DNA of 64,000 nucleotides, from IMG/VR virus record IMGVR_UViG_3300005098_000013, positions 1 to 64,000 of that record. The stretch is one strand, 5' to 3'. Below the pieces are notes generated by a model. It did not search any database. It was not told the origin of the DNA and was given only the letters and a program-made list of their open reading frames with translations. Shown here piece by piece: positions 7,018-14,398 of this stretch (its first letter is position 1; each line of letters starts with the position of its first letter). The position numbers and the translations under genes are program-made. Source of the DNA: a virus.

Positions 7018-7702
7018 GATAAGTATGCAAGTAAGCATACCGGAAGAGTTAATAGAGGAGTTCGGCGGCATATACGAAGTATTGAACAAAGGAGTAGACA
7101 AAAGATACAATGATTTGGATTGCGAGTTTGAAGAATGTGTGTTGTGCAGCTTGTCTCAGTTTGCAGACACAATATACGAAGAAGAAGGGCAAGAAGATAG
7201 ATTGAAGAAAATAGCAAAAGCGTACGGTTGTTCAGAAGACGTAATTCTGAAAGCAGGATATTTGACTGGCATAGGAAACAAGTGGTGGAATGTTGAGTTC
7301 GAATGTGATGTGAGAGATTTGCATATTGACCCGGATCAGTTTGATGATTCGGTAAGTTGCTGTGGTTTTTATGTAAAGAAGGTTAAACCGGAATGGATCA
7401 CAGCTGCTTTCTTAATTGAATGGAACGATGAGGAGAGGCTAGTTTTGCACAACGAAATAATAATTGGTGAAGAAGTAAGAATGAAACGGATGAAGAAAGG
7501 GGTGAAGTCAACAATGAACTGCAAAGGTGTTTGGGATGAAATACGGAGGATAAAAGCAAAAGGGGTTGATACTAGCAAATTGGAAGAAGAGTTCGATCGT
7601 TTTGAACAAGGATGGGTGGAACACGTTGTAGATTGGCACAGCGCAGATACTTTATGGAGAGACGAGGAAAAAGTAGCGGCTGCTACAATAGGAAACAAAT
7701 GA
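7004..7702 (+). CDS. Hypothetical protein (232 aa)
   Basis: One of the longest products in the early region. The start may be the ATG at 7004, overlapping the previous gene, or the one at 7025, which has AGGATA upstream. It has an acidic, Cys-containing N-terminal half (CEFEECVLCSL) and a helical C-terminus. No family recognised. Confidence 0.65.
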   Translation: MEKNRISMQVSIPEELIEEFGGIYEVLNKGVDKRYNDLDCEFEECVLCSLSQFADTIYEEEGQEDRLKKIAKAYGCSEDVILKAGYLTGIGNKWWNVEFECDVRDLHIDPDQFDDSVSCCGFYVKKVKPEWITAAFLIEWNDEERLVLHNEIIIGEEVRMKRMKKGVKSTMNCKGVWDEIRRIKAKGVDTSKLEEEFDRFEQGWVEHVVDWHSADTLWRDEEKVAAATIGNK

Positions 7703-7863
7703 TGATGGACATGTGTGACGTTTGTGGAGAAGTGTTTGATGCGAATAAAGAAGGAGTGGTGCTTGAAAGAGAAGGAAAAAGAGTTGCCTATTGTGAAAAG
7801 CATATGGAAGAAGGCTTTGCAGAAGTGCTTAGAGAAATAGGTTTTGAAGTAAAGAAGCTTTAG
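7699..7863 (+). CDS. Small zinc-finger protein (54 aa)
   Basis: CDVCGE near residue 6 and YCEKHMEEG near residue 36 give a CxxC...CxxH zinc-binding pattern. ATGA overlap with the previous gene at 7699. A longer in-frame start at 7612 would lie within the previous gene and is rejected. One of several small zinc-type proteins in this region. Confidence 0.7.
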   Translation: MMMDMCDVCGEVFDANKEGVVLEREGKRVAYCEKHMEEGFAEVLREIGFEVKKL

Positions 7864-7876
7864 GAGGTGAGAAGAA

Positions 7877-8125
7877 ATGGAAAAGAAAAAAGCAAGTGAA
7901 TTGGAAGATCAAGAAGTCGGAGCAGGTTATGTATACTGGAGTAGTATGTACGAAGACCTACTGGAGATGGTTGTAGAGTACCTTGGTGAAGTTGAACACG
8001 CCGGAATAAAACCTAGCGCTGGTGAAGTATCATCAAGTGTAGTTGAAGACGTAGGAGAGTTTGTAGATACCAGAAAGAGGATGCTCAGAAAGGATTTTTT
8101 AGAGTATTGGAACGAAAACGTTTGA
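7877..8125 (+). CDS. Hypothetical protein (82 aa)
   Basis: Strong GGAGGTGAG site. Acidic, helical protein; no recognised motif. The second conserved hairpin follows its stop. Confidence 0.6.
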   Translation: MEKKKASELEDQEVGAGYVYWSSMYEDLLEMVVEYLGEVEHAGIKPSAGEVSSSVVEDVGEFVDTRKRMLRKDFLEYWNENV

Positions 8126-8145
8126 GGTCTCCGAAAAGCAAGGCG

Positions 8146-8178
8146 CTGCTAAAGCACCTCAGAGTAGGACTTTAGCAG
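8146..8178 (+). ncRNA. Anti-SD-loop hairpin, copy 2
   Basis: Nine-bp stem CTGCTAAAG (8146-8154) and CTTTAGCAG (8170-8178) around the loop CACCTCAGAGTAGGA. The loop's CACCTC is exactly complementary to GAGGTG in the ribosome site of the next gene (8182-8188), only a few bases downstream. Confidence 0.8.
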
Positions 8179-8196
8179 AATGGAGGTGAGAAAAGA

Positions 8197-8454
8197 ATGA
8201 AAGAAGATAAGGAGAGAATGGAAGAAGACAGAAATTTTTTTGAGAGGATAGAGGAATATAGAGAAGACGAAAAGCCAACTGAAGAGGAGATTAGAACAAC
8301 GGAAAAGGTTCTGAAGTATGCAGCGCAATGCAATTACATAGGTTTCAGTACAGAAGATGCGATAGATGTAATGCAAAGAAGCACAAATATTCTCAAGTGG
8401 AATTTTGGATACTGGGGGAAAAAGAAGAATGATAGGGGGAAACAGAGAAGTTGA
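8197..8454 (+). CDS. Hypothetical protein (85 aa)
   Basis: Ribosome site GGAGGTG at 8182-8188, which could pair with the loop of the hairpin just upstream. The protein is charged and helical with a basic tail (KKKNDRGKQRS). Unknown function. Confidence 0.6.
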   Translation: MKEDKERMEEDRNFFERIEEYREDEKPTEEEIRTTEKVLKYAAQCNYIGFSTEDAIDVMQRSTNILKWNFGYWGKKKNDRGKQRS

Positions 8455-8576
8455 TGTATGACTTTCTGAAATGGTTAGCTGAGGAAAGTCACAAAGAACT
8501 TGAAAGAAGGAGCGAAGAATTAGGAGGTGTAATTGGAAGAAATGAAAAACGAAAGAACAATAGAGGTGCCGTATAG
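8454..8576 (+). CDS. Small hypothetical protein (40 aa)
   Basis: ATG overlaps the previous stop by one base (8454). One helix (FLKWLAEESHKELERRSEEL) and a basic tail. It overlaps the next gene in another frame, so one of the two may be less real. Confidence 0.4.
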   Translation: MYDFLKWLAEESHKELERRSEELGGVIGRNEKRKNNRGAV

Positions 8577-8676
8577 TGAAGCAGGCAGTTTGGAAGAGGC
8601 AGTGTGGAGATTAAGAGTACATGATGGAGAAGGTTGGTTCGATGCGGATAAGCAAGTGATGGTATTGGTAGAGTAG
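8542..8676 (+). CDS. Small hypothetical protein (44 aa)
   Basis: Good TTAGGAGGTG site upstream of the ATG at 8542. The sequence (SLEEAVWRLRVHDGEGWFDADKQVMVLVE) looks like a small folded domain. No family recognised. Confidence 0.55.
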   Translation: MKNERTIEVPYSEAGSLEEAVWRLRVHDGEGWFDADKQVMVLVE

Positions 8677-8688
8677 AGGTGAGAAAAT

Positions 8689-8877
8689 ATGAAAGAAGAA
8701 GAGTTAGAGATAGTGTATAAAGCAATAGAGGCACATGGAGACAGCTTTTGGAATGACCCTAGCGAAGGCAATGAGAAGGACGGAAACTGGAATGGATATT
8801 TGTTCGAAGAGATTCTGGATATGTTAGAGAAGGACGGCTATGAACTAAAGTTAGTAAAGAAGCACGAAAGAAAATAG
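8689..8877 (+). CDS. Hypothetical protein (62 aa)
   Basis: GAGGTGAG site. Acidic helical protein with Trp residues (SFWNDPSEGNEKDGNWNGYLFEEIL). Unknown. Confidence 0.6.
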   Translation: MKEEELEIVYKAIEAHGDSFWNDPSEGNEKDGNWNGYLFEEILDMLEKDGYELKLVKKHERK

Positions 8878-8891
8878 AAAAAAAAAAGAAG

Positions 8892-9074
8892 ATGAGGCAC
8901 GAAGAAATAGAATTGAAGGTGCTTGTTAAGGTGCACATAGATGATTCGAACGAAGGTGAATTCGAAGACATAACTGATGAGTTTACCTTTTTTGAAGGGA
9001 TAGCAATAGCTTATCTTGTGCGGCAAGCCTTAACGAGAGATAAAATGGAAAATGAAAGACTATGGGAAACATAA
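8892..9074 (+). CDS. Hypothetical protein (60 aa)
   Basis: A/G-rich leader with a weak ribosome site. A beta-rich start (EIELKVLVKVHIDD) and a helical second half. Unknown. Confidence 0.5.
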   Translation: MRHEEIELKVLVKVHIDDSNEGEFEDITDEFTFFEGIAIAYLVRQALTRDKMENERLWET

Positions 9075-9099
9075 AAAAAAATTAGGAGGAGAACAGATT

Positions 9100-9261
9100 A
9101 TGATAGAAATAATAATAGCGGTTGGGATTCCGCTGTTTCTATTCGGAATGCTAATAGGACTGGCAATTGGACAACATAGTGTATGGAAAGGTTTGAGAAG
9201 GGATAGAGAGGTAGTAATAGACAATTGGAAATATACAGCTGATCTAATAGAGAAGGAGTGA
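9100..9261 (+). CDS. Small membrane protein (53 aa)
   Basis: Start at the ATG preceded by TTAGGAGGAG; an upstream in-frame start at 9052 lies in the preceding gene. Residues 2-24 (IEIIIAVGIPLFLFGMLIGLAIG) form one clear membrane segment, followed by a charged tail expected on the cytoplasmic side. Confidence 0.65.
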   Translation: MIEIIIAVGIPLFLFGMLIGLAIGQHSVWKGLRRDREVVIDNWKYTADLIEKE

Positions 9262-9266
9262 AGACT

Positions 9267-9461
9267 ATGGGAAAAATAAGAGGAAACGGATTGAGCGTTG
9301 CTTTGGAAGCGAAAAGGCTAGGTAAAGTGCTTGAACTGACAGAAGTTGAGACGTTAGGTGAAGGCGTAGTTGATGAGCTAAGAGAGCTGGAAAGCACAAT
9401 TGATGCAGTAGTGCAAAGCTGGTATAGGTTAAGAGAAGAGGAACTTTGCAGGGAAGCATAG
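9267..9461 (+). CDS. Hypothetical protein (64 aa)
   Basis: An ATG at 9267, or a GTG at 9258 overlapping the previous stop; AGAAGGAG lies upstream of both. Helical, leucine-rich, possibly coiled-coil (LRELESTIDAVVQSWYRLREEEL). Unknown. Confidence 0.5.
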   Translation: MGKIRGNGLSVALEAKRLGKVLELTEVETLGEGVVDELRELESTIDAVVQSWYRLREEELCREA

Positions 9462-9473
9462 TGGAGAAGGTAA

Positions 9474-9529
9474 CTGTCAGAACACCTCAGAGAAGGATTC
9501 TGACAGCATTGCTTCCACTTAAAGGAAGC
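9474..9529 (+). ncRNA. Anti-SD-loop hairpin, copy 3, plus second hairpin
   Basis: Stem CTGTCAGAA (9474-9482) and TTCTGACAG (9498-9506) around the loop CACCTCAGAGAAGGA. A second hairpin GCTTCC/GGAAGC (9511-9529) follows, and then the AGGAGG ribosome site (9541) of the gene at 9553. Copy 4 has the same two-hairpin layout. Confidence 0.8.
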
Positions 9530-9552
9530 ATAAAGAAACTAGGAGGAAAGAA

Positions 9553-9738
9553 ATGGAAAAACTAAAGTGTGATAGATGCGGAACAGAATATAGTGACAAG
9601 GAGAGTATAGCAAGTGCAAAGGCACACGAAGAAGAATGGAAAAAGTTGTGCAGAAAAGATGGAGTAGAGCCAAGAGGCTTAGCACCGTGCCCGAACATAA
9701 CGTGCAGAGGAGAATTGCAATTGATAGAAGAGGCTTAG
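9553..9738 (+). CDS. Small zinc-ribbon-like protein (61 aa)
   Basis: CDRCG near residue 6 and the CPNITCRGELQ region near residue 46 give two Cys pairs, a zinc-ribbon pattern. AGGAGG at 9541-9546, downstream of the double hairpin. Unknown role, possibly nucleic-acid binding. Confidence 0.65.
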   Translation: MEKLKCDRCGTEYSDKESIASAKAHEEEWKKLCRKDGVEPRGLAPCPNITCRGELQLIEEA

Positions 9739-9743
9739 GGAAA

Positions 9744-9929
9744 ATGGCAAGAGTTAGAATAGAAAACAAAAAGGAAGCGTACCAGGAAAAAGCAGAAGAG
9801 ATTGCACAGAGAAGGTATAGAAAGCGATTTGGAGAGTTGAGTGGTATACAGAAGGATGTAGTATATATGATGGCAGTAAAGTTGGTAAGAGAAGCAGAAG
9901 CTTTAGGAGGAAAGAAAAAGAATGAGTGA
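9744..9929 (+). CDS. Small basic helical protein (61 aa)
   Basis: The ATG at 9744, six bases after the previous stop, is preferred over an internal overlapping start at 9636. Rich in Arg, Lys and Glu with an AEEIAQRRYRKRFGEL helix. The stop overlaps the next ATG. Confidence 0.5.
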   Translation: MARVRIENKKEAYQEKAEEIAQRRYRKRFGELSGIQKDVVYMMAVKLVREAEALGGKKKNE

Positions 9930-10386
9930 AGAGGAAGAAGTGAAGGTGCCAAGTCTTGATGAGTTGGATGCTTTGGCAACCGAACTACATGAGAAATATA
10001 AGGTGTATGTTCGTTTGGAAAAAGCATTTTATGCATATGATGAACCAAACATGAAATTAGTGGCAATGTTAGAAGGAGATAATAAATCAGGAAAGGAGAT
10101 CAAGGAAAAGGTAGAGAAGTTCTTTGGAGTAAAGCTAAAAGCGAAAAAGGAAGTGCTGGCAGAAGGAATGATAGAATTCAGCTACGAATCACCTAAGCTT
10201 TCGGTGAGACTAGATAAAGCAATGACATGTGAAAAGGTTGGCACAGAGACGAAGGAAGTTGAGTATAAGGTAGAGATAAGCCCCGGTAAGGAGCCAGTAA
10301 TGGAAACAAGAAAGAAAATGGTAGAGGTGCCGGTGTATAAGTGCACAGAAGCTGATATAGAGTTCAGAGGAGAGCCTGAGGAATGA
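9922..10386 (+). CDS. Hypothetical protein (154 aa)
   Basis: Ribosome site TTAGGAGG inside the end of the previous gene. The N-terminal helical part is followed by beta-rich, charged sequence. Its stop overlaps the next start. No family recognised. Confidence 0.65.
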   Translation: MSEEEEVKVPSLDELDALATELHEKYKVYVRLEKAFYAYDEPNMKLVAMLEGDNKSGKEIKEKVEKFFGVKLKAKKEVLAEGMIEFSYESPKLSVRLDKAMTCEKVGTETKEVEYKVEISPGKEPVMETRKKMVEVPVYKCTEADIEFRGEPEE

Positions 10387-10598
10387 GTACAGATTTGTAT
10401 GAAAGGAACGGTGTTTGCCTAACGAGATATTGGGGCGGAGAAGAGAAAGGAGTGTGCTACCAGTTGACTTTGGAAGGAAAGAATGAGATTTTGTTTGAAG
10501 GAGAACAGGTTGTATATAAGCAGTTTACAGCAAAGGAAATTAGGCAACTGGTCAATGGCTTGTCAAATATATTAAAAGAAACTGACAGCTGGGACTAG
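10383..10598 (+). CDS. Hypothetical protein, related to the N-terminus of the 12461 gene
   Basis: A 71-aa product. The order YERNGVCLTRY, then KGVCYQLTLE, then YKQFTAKEIRQLVNGL matches YDKNGIRIDRY, then AGVCYQLNME, then QRSFTTEEMKELVADL in the gene at 12461. The two are therefore paralogues; this one lacks the second domain. Function unknown. Confidence 0.65.
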   Translation: MSTDLYERNGVCLTRYWGGEEKGVCYQLTLEGKNEILFEGEQVVYKQFTAKEIRQLVNGLSNILKETDSWD

Positions 10599-10610
10599 AG
10601 GTGATGAAGT

Positions 10611-10832
10611 ATGTGTATAGATGTAGAGTTTGTAAAAGGTTTGTTGAAGCATATGATCGACAAGCTGGACGATGCAAAGTTGACGGTTGCTGAAGGAGAG
10701 TCATTGATGATCATAGAACAACAGCTAGGTGAAGCAGTGAAAACGTATGAGTTACTAAGAGAACATATGAAAGGTGCGTATACTAGCGAAGGAGAAGTTG
10801 ATTGGGATGCGTTAGTGCATAGTTTGCTTTAG
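10611..10832 (+). CDS. Hypothetical protein (73 aa)
   Basis: AGAGGTG site. A two-helix acidic protein (KGLLKHMIDKLDDAKLTV, MIIEQQLGEAVKTYELLREHM). Unknown. Confidence 0.6.
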   Translation: MCIDVEFVKGLLKHMIDKLDDAKLTVAEGESLMIIEQQLGEAVKTYELLREHMKGAYTSEGEVDWDALVHSLL

Positions 10833-10847
10833 GGGGTGAGGAAAGAA

Positions 10848-10997
10848 ATGGGCTTAGGAGCAGAAAGGTATCTGAGATATGCAGACGCAATAGCAGAAAT
10901 GGTGATAGAGAACGGAGTGAACGAAGACAATGAAATAGTAGTAGAATTGATGAATGCAATAGACGTGCTAAGAAAAGAGACGAAGGTACCTGTATAG
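10848..10997 (+). CDS. Small hypothetical protein (49 aa)
   Basis: AGGGGGTGAGG site just before the ATG at 10848. A helical acidic peptide. It precedes the fourth conserved hairpin. Confidence 0.55.
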   Translation: MGLGAERYLRYADAIAEMVIENGVNEDNEIVVELMNAIDVLRKETKVPV

Positions 10998-11007
10998 TAT
11001 AGAAGTG

Positions 11008-11059
11008 TGCAGAGAACACCTCGGAGAAGGATTCTCTGCATATGCCTCAAAAGCTGAGG
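11008..11059 (+). ncRNA. Anti-SD-loop hairpin, copy 4, plus second hairpin
   Basis: Stem TGCAGAGAA (11008-11016) and TTCTCTGCA (11032-11040) around the loop CACCTCGGAGAAGGA, one base different from copy 3. A second hairpin CCTCA/TGAGG (11045-11059) follows, and then the AGGAGG site (11063) of the gene at 11074. Confidence 0.8.
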
Positions 11060-11073
11060 TTTAGGAGGGAAAA

Positions 11074-11298
11074 ATGGAAGAAGAAATGAATGAGTTGGAT
11101 GTGGAAGCAAAGGAACAGATCAGTAACCTCATGGAAGCTATTGAACATGTAGAAAGCAAAGAAGAGCAGACGCGGACTGCACTGACAGTTAGTACAGTGC
11201 TTGTAGCAAGATTTGCTGGCAGTTTGTATGCAGCTATAGGAGCATGCGAAGCTATAAAGAAAGCACTAATGGAACTTGGAAAAGAATTATATAAGTAA
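11074..11298 (+). CDS. Hypothetical helical protein (74 aa)
   Basis: The leader has the double hairpin and an AGGAGG site. All-helical, with an alanine-rich hydrophobic middle (TVLVARFAGSLYAAIGACEAI) that could be a membrane segment or a buried helix. Unknown. Confidence 0.6.
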   Translation: MEEEMNELDVEAKEQISNLMEAIEHVESKEEQTRTALTVSTVLVARFAGSLYAAIGACEAIKKALMELGKELYK

Positions 11299-11319
11299 AG
11301 AAAAGGGAGCCAAGGAAAA

Positions 11320-11499
11320 ATGACTAAGCTGAAAGTATGCTTTGAAATAGAAGGCGACGGAATAAGTGACGATGTACTATTGGACAGAGAATCGCTGGAA
11401 CAAACTATCATGTTTGAATTGGACAAAGAATCAGGAAACAACTACTATCATCGAGTGTATACGACTGTAACAAACTTGAAAGTAGAAGAGATAAACTAG
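11320..11499 (+). CDS. Small hypothetical protein (59 aa)
   Basis: ATG with GGGAG and AAGGA upstream. Contains the beta-like KLKVCFEIEGDG and a later EQTIMFEL helix. Unknown. Confidence 0.55.
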   Translation: MTKLKVCFEIEGDGISDDVLLDRESLEQTIMFELDKESGNNYYHRVYTTVTNLKVEEIN

Positions 11500-11508
11500 G
11501 ATGGAAAA

Positions 11509-11706
11509 ATGAATAAAGAAGGGACTGAAGTTGAGATGGATGAATTGCCGCGCTGCAATTTTTGCAACAAAGCGGCAATGTATGATGGAAAGACGAAAAG
11601 TGGAAGCTGGGCATACATGTGCGAAGAACACTTTAAAATGAGAGGAGTTGGGCTTGGAATTGGCAGAGGCCAGAGACTGGTATTGAGGAGAGAGAAGACA
11701 CAATGA
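11509..11706 (+). CDS. Small zinc-finger protein (65 aa)
   Basis: CNFCNKAAMYDG near residue 16 and YMCEEHF near residue 36 form a CxxC...CxxH zinc pattern, as in the small gene at 7699. ATGA overlap with the next gene at 11703. Confidence 0.65.
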   Translation: MNKEGTEVEMDELPRCNFCNKAAMYDGKTKSGSWAYMCEEHFKMRGVGLGIGRGQRLVLRREKTQ

Positions 11707-11870
11707 TAAAGAGGTGCATACATTGTGGTGCAGAGTTGAAGACTACAAAAGAAAAGCAAGACAATGTTTGTACAGCATGCGCAACTGCACTGCTAGACGA
11801 TGACTGCTTCGAACAGATAATGGATGAGGCGATGGTTGAATTAGGAAAGGAAGACCAAAATGAAGCATGA
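11703..11870 (+). CDS. Small zinc-ribbon-like protein (55 aa)
   Basis: CIHCGAEL near residue 5 and CTACATAL near residue 23 give two CxxC pairs. The gene overlaps its neighbours at both ends, so the three are translationally coupled. Confidence 0.6.
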   Translation: MIKRCIHCGAELKTTKEKQDNVCTACATALLDDDCFEQIMDEAMVELGKEDQNEA

Positions 11871-12156
11871 GAAGGTAAGGTATGACAAAATAGGAGAGCC
11901 TAGAGGTAATAAGAGAGTGAAGGCGCATGTAGGCGATGTGATAGAGATAGTCGGAACACATGTTATAGGACGAGTGATAAGAATAACGAATTCGAAGAAG
12001 ACAGAAAAGGATATGTGGAGTTCTTGGAGAAGAACGTATAGTGATTGGTTCTATAAGATACGATTTGAGAACGGTAAAGAACAGTGGTTAATGCCAACGC
12101 AAAAGTGGAGGGTTGTGATAGATGCCAATAAAAATATCAAGCAGCGGAAAGGTTGA
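11860..12156 (+). CDS. Hypothetical basic protein (98 aa)
   Basis: The stretch VGDVIEIVGTHVIGRVIRITN suggests a small beta-barrel-like domain (SH3- or KOW-like shape), followed by FYKIRFENGKEQWLMP. The protein is basic, consistent with nucleic-acid binding, but no family can be named. Confidence 0.6.
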   Translation: MKHEKVRYDKIGEPRGNKRVKAHVGDVIEIVGTHVIGRVIRITNSKKTEKDMWSSWRRTYSDWFYKIRFENGKEQWLMPTQKWRVVIDANKNIKQRKG

Positions 12157-12448
12157 GTCGAAAGGCATTAGGCTCAAGGAAAATCAACCTAAGCAAAGAA
12201 AGGCTAAGGCTAAGGCCAAGAAAAAAAGCAAAGCAAGTAGAGGCCCTAATGGTTGCCCTTATGCAACTGTTTTAGAAGAAGACAGCGATGGGAGGAAGTT
12301 GTATGAGTGCAACATGTGGCTGTATCACTCTGGCCCGAACTGTATAATAGATGGTGTAGCGGAAAAGGAGTGGTCGCCGATGAGACTAAGAGAAGGTGCT
12401 GAGTTGTGTGTAGGTTGTGATAGAAGGCCACATGTGATAGAAAAGTAG
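12122..12448 (+). CDS. Cys-containing protein with GCPY motif
   Basis: A 108-aa product. A Lys-rich linker (residues 20-40) leads to GCPYATV, then a spaced Cys (LYECNMW) and CVGCDRRPH at the end. The order GCPY...C...CxxC also occurs in the gene at 14957, so the two share a metal-binding module, perhaps zinc or Fe-S. Confidence 0.6.
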   Translation: MPIKISSSGKVESKGIRLKENQPKQRKAKAKAKKKSKASRGPNGCPYATVLEEDSDGRKLYECNMWLYHSGPNCIIDGVAEKEWSPMRLREGAELCVGCDRRPHVIEK

Positions 12449-12460
12449 GAGAGAGAAAAA

Positions 12461-12910
12461 ATGGTCTTGAAAAAAGTGGTGTATGATAAGAATGGAATTA
12501 GAATAGATAGATATGATTGTGGAACAGCTGGTGTTTGCTACCAGCTAAACATGGAATCAGATGCGAGCATGCTAGGGGTAATAAACAAAACAATAATACA
12601 AAGAAGCTTTACAACCGAGGAAATGAAGGAGCTAGTAGCAGATCTGGTAGAGCTGAGAATTGGCAGGGAAAAGAGTGACGATAAGGTTAAGTTGATTCGA
12701 AGAAGGAAGAGTTACAAAATGTTTGCGAGCTATGCAGAAAAACTGAAAACTGAGGTTGGGTTAACGAGTGAACAGATTGAAAAATTGCTTGACATCTACT
12801 ATGCCAACATGAACGAAGCATATGCATATGGTTCAGAGAGAAACGCAAATTTAGCATATGAGAGTTTACAGCAATTGAAAGAAGACCTTAGAAGAGGTGA
12901 GAAGCAATGA
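12461..12910 (+). CDS. Hypothetical two-part protein (149 aa)
   Basis: The first 70 residues match the gene at 10383 (GVCYQLNME, then FTTEEMKELVADL). The second half is helical (GLTSEQIEKLLDIYYANMNEA). Ribosome site AGGAGAGAG. The stop overlaps the next start. Unknown. Confidence 0.65.
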   Translation: MVLKKVVYDKNGIRIDRYDCGTAGVCYQLNMESDASMLGVINKTIIQRSFTTEEMKELVADLVELRIGREKSDDKVKLIRRRKSYKMFASYAEKLKTEVGLTSEQIEKLLDIYYANMNEAYAYGSERNANLAYESLQQLKEDLRRGEKQ

Positions 12911-13128
12911 ACTTGGAAAAGATAGTGGATGATGAGTTAGAGTATGCAATGAATGCGCTGATAGAAAAGTTTAGGTCAGAACCAGAAATGCATGTGAGAG
13001 AAGCGATTGCGTCACTTTTGATTTATAAAATTGTAACGGAAGCATTTCCGACAAAGGTAGAAAGCGCAGGTGTATTAGAAGCAGCGAAGCAACTTGTATG
13101 GAACGAAGGTGAGTTGAGAGAGAGGTAA
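12907..13128 (+). CDS. Hypothetical helical protein (73 aa)
   Basis: An all-helical small protein coupled by ATGA to the previous gene and followed two bases later by the next. Unknown. Confidence 0.6.
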   Translation: MNLEKIVDDELEYAMNALIEKFRSEPEMHVREAIASLLIYKIVTEAFPTKVESAGVLEAAKQLVWNEGELRER

Positions 13129-13130
13129 AG

Positions 13131-13403
13131 ATGAGAGTGACAATAAACGGGCTTAGGAAGCAGTACAAAGAAGCACTCCAGAATGAAGCATATGAATATA
13201 TTGATATGGAAATATCAGAAGCTTTCTGGAGTCTAAAGAAAGTAAGAGTTGCATTTGAGAGGTATATAGGAAAGAACGGTGAGAAGAGAATCAATCCTAA
13301 TCCATACGATACGTGCTGTTATAAGTGGATGAAGCCTTCAGAACAAAGCAATGTAGAAGGCATGTTTGTGGATGATGTTCTGAGTGGTAGAAAAGATGTG
13401 TAA
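13131..13403 (+). CDS. Hypothetical protein (90 aa)
   Basis: Helical N-terminus and a Cys-Cys pair (YDTCCYKWMK) in the last third. GAGAGAGG overlaps the previous stop. Unknown. Confidence 0.6.
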   Translation: MRVTINGLRKQYKEALQNEAYEYIDMEISEAFWSLKKVRVAFERYIGKNGEKRINPNPYDTCCYKWMKPSEQSNVEGMFVDDVLSGRKDV

Positions 13404-13423
13404 AAACGGAGAAGGTAGAGCAA

Positions 13424-13831
13424 ATGAAAAAAGAAATGGGGCTAGGGGCGATTGAAAAGGCAAGTGAAGCAGAGAAGAGGTACCTAGAGGAATGGAAGAG
13501 GTTTCATTTGAAGAAGTTAGAGTTGGATTGGCAGAAGGCCATCCAAGCAGTAGTGATTGAAACCGCTATAGATAAGGAGACAGGAAAGAAGAAGTACCCG
13601 AATGCTGATGCTAGGAAAGCAGCGTTAGTATACCAATTCAAGGAAAAAGATGAAGAAATGCTAGAGGTGGAGTTCCAGATGAGGCTGAGGTTGGCTGAGT
13701 GGAACGCAGAAAAGAAGCGCTGCGATTTATGCATCGGTTTGTTAACACAAAGCAACAGTGAAGTTCAGATAAAAGAACTAAAGCAGCTATGGGAAAGGGG
13801 GTATGTGAGTAAAGAAGAGGTGAAGGAGTAG
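13424..13831 (+). CDS. Hypothetical helical protein (135 aa)
   Basis: Long helices rich in Lys and Glu; the middle has a KKKYPNADARKAALVYQF stretch, a style seen in small phage recombination or replication accessory proteins. No firm family. Possibly a coiled-coil. Confidence 0.6.
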   Translation: MKKEMGLGAIEKASEAEKRYLEEWKRFHLKKLELDWQKAIQAVVIETAIDKETGKKKYPNADARKAALVYQFKEKDEEMLEVEFQMRLRLAEWNAEKKRCDLCIGLLTQSNSEVQIKELKQLWERGYVSKEEVKE

Positions 13832-13832
13832 A

Positions 13833-14087
13833 ATGGATAAGGAAACGAAAAAGAAGTTGAGAGAAGCAGGATGGACTGAAGAAGAGATAGTAGAGTTGGA
13901 GGCGAAAGAAAAGAGGAAGAGAAGAGCAGAATATGATTACTATGTAGTAGATGAGAATGTGGTAAAACTTTTCAAAGAAGAAGATTCGGAACCGTTTCGG
14001 AGTGTTATAATAGATGCACTCTTGGCAGAGATAGGCTACTATTATAGTTGCAAAACAAAAAAAGGAGGAAGAAAGGAATGCCGATAG
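13833..14087 (+). CDS. Hypothetical protein (84 aa)
   Basis: Starts one base after the previous stop, with AGAGGTGAAGG upstream. Begins with a helix (LREAGWTEEEIVELEAKEKRKRR), then a FRSVIIDALLAEIGYYYSC region. It overlaps the next gene by 10 bp. Confidence 0.6.
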   Translation: MDKETKKKLREAGWTEEEIVELEAKEKRKRRAEYDYYVVDENVVKLFKEEDSEPFRSVIIDALLAEIGYYYSCKTKKGGRKECR

Positions 14088-14398
14088 AGGTTGGTAAAAT
14101 AAAGGCAATGCCTTATAAGAAGGAAGATAGGAGTAAGAACCAAGCAAAGGTTGTTGCTGTGTTGAAGAAAGATCCACTTCTAGCTTGGACAATAAAGGAA
14201 CTACAGGAAGAAGCAGGCATAAAATATCCTGCTGCCACATTGGTAGCTGTGAATGCGTTAGAAAAGAAAGGATTAGTGGAAAAGTTTCAGAACGAAGAAG
14301 ACAAGACAACTTATGTGCATTGGATTGGTGATAGTGATAGTCGAGTGTTAGTGACGTCTACTAAACAATATATAGCAGAAGAAGATGAACTTGAATAG
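14078..14398 (+). CDS. Winged-helix DNA-binding protein
   Basis: A 106-aa product from the ATG at 14078 with AGGAGGAAG upstream. Residues about 20-75 (AKVVAVLKKDPLLAWTIKEL, then ALEKKGLVEKFQNEEDKTTYVHWI) are a typical winged helix: helix, turn, recognition helix, beta wing. Expected to regulate transcription. It is followed by a second winged-helix gene. Confidence 0.7.
   Translation: MPIEVGKIKAMPYKKEDRSKNQAKVVAVLKKDPLLAWTIKELQEEAGIKYPAATLVAVNALEKKGLVEKFQNEEDKTTYVHWIGDSDSRVLVTSTKQYIAEEDELE

Noticed and set aside
2100-9459. Long minus-strand open frames opposite the early genes (Ser/Leu/Phe-rich)
   Set aside because: They mirror purine-rich plus-strand genes that have good ribosome sites; the products are low-complexity and have no ribosome sites of their own.
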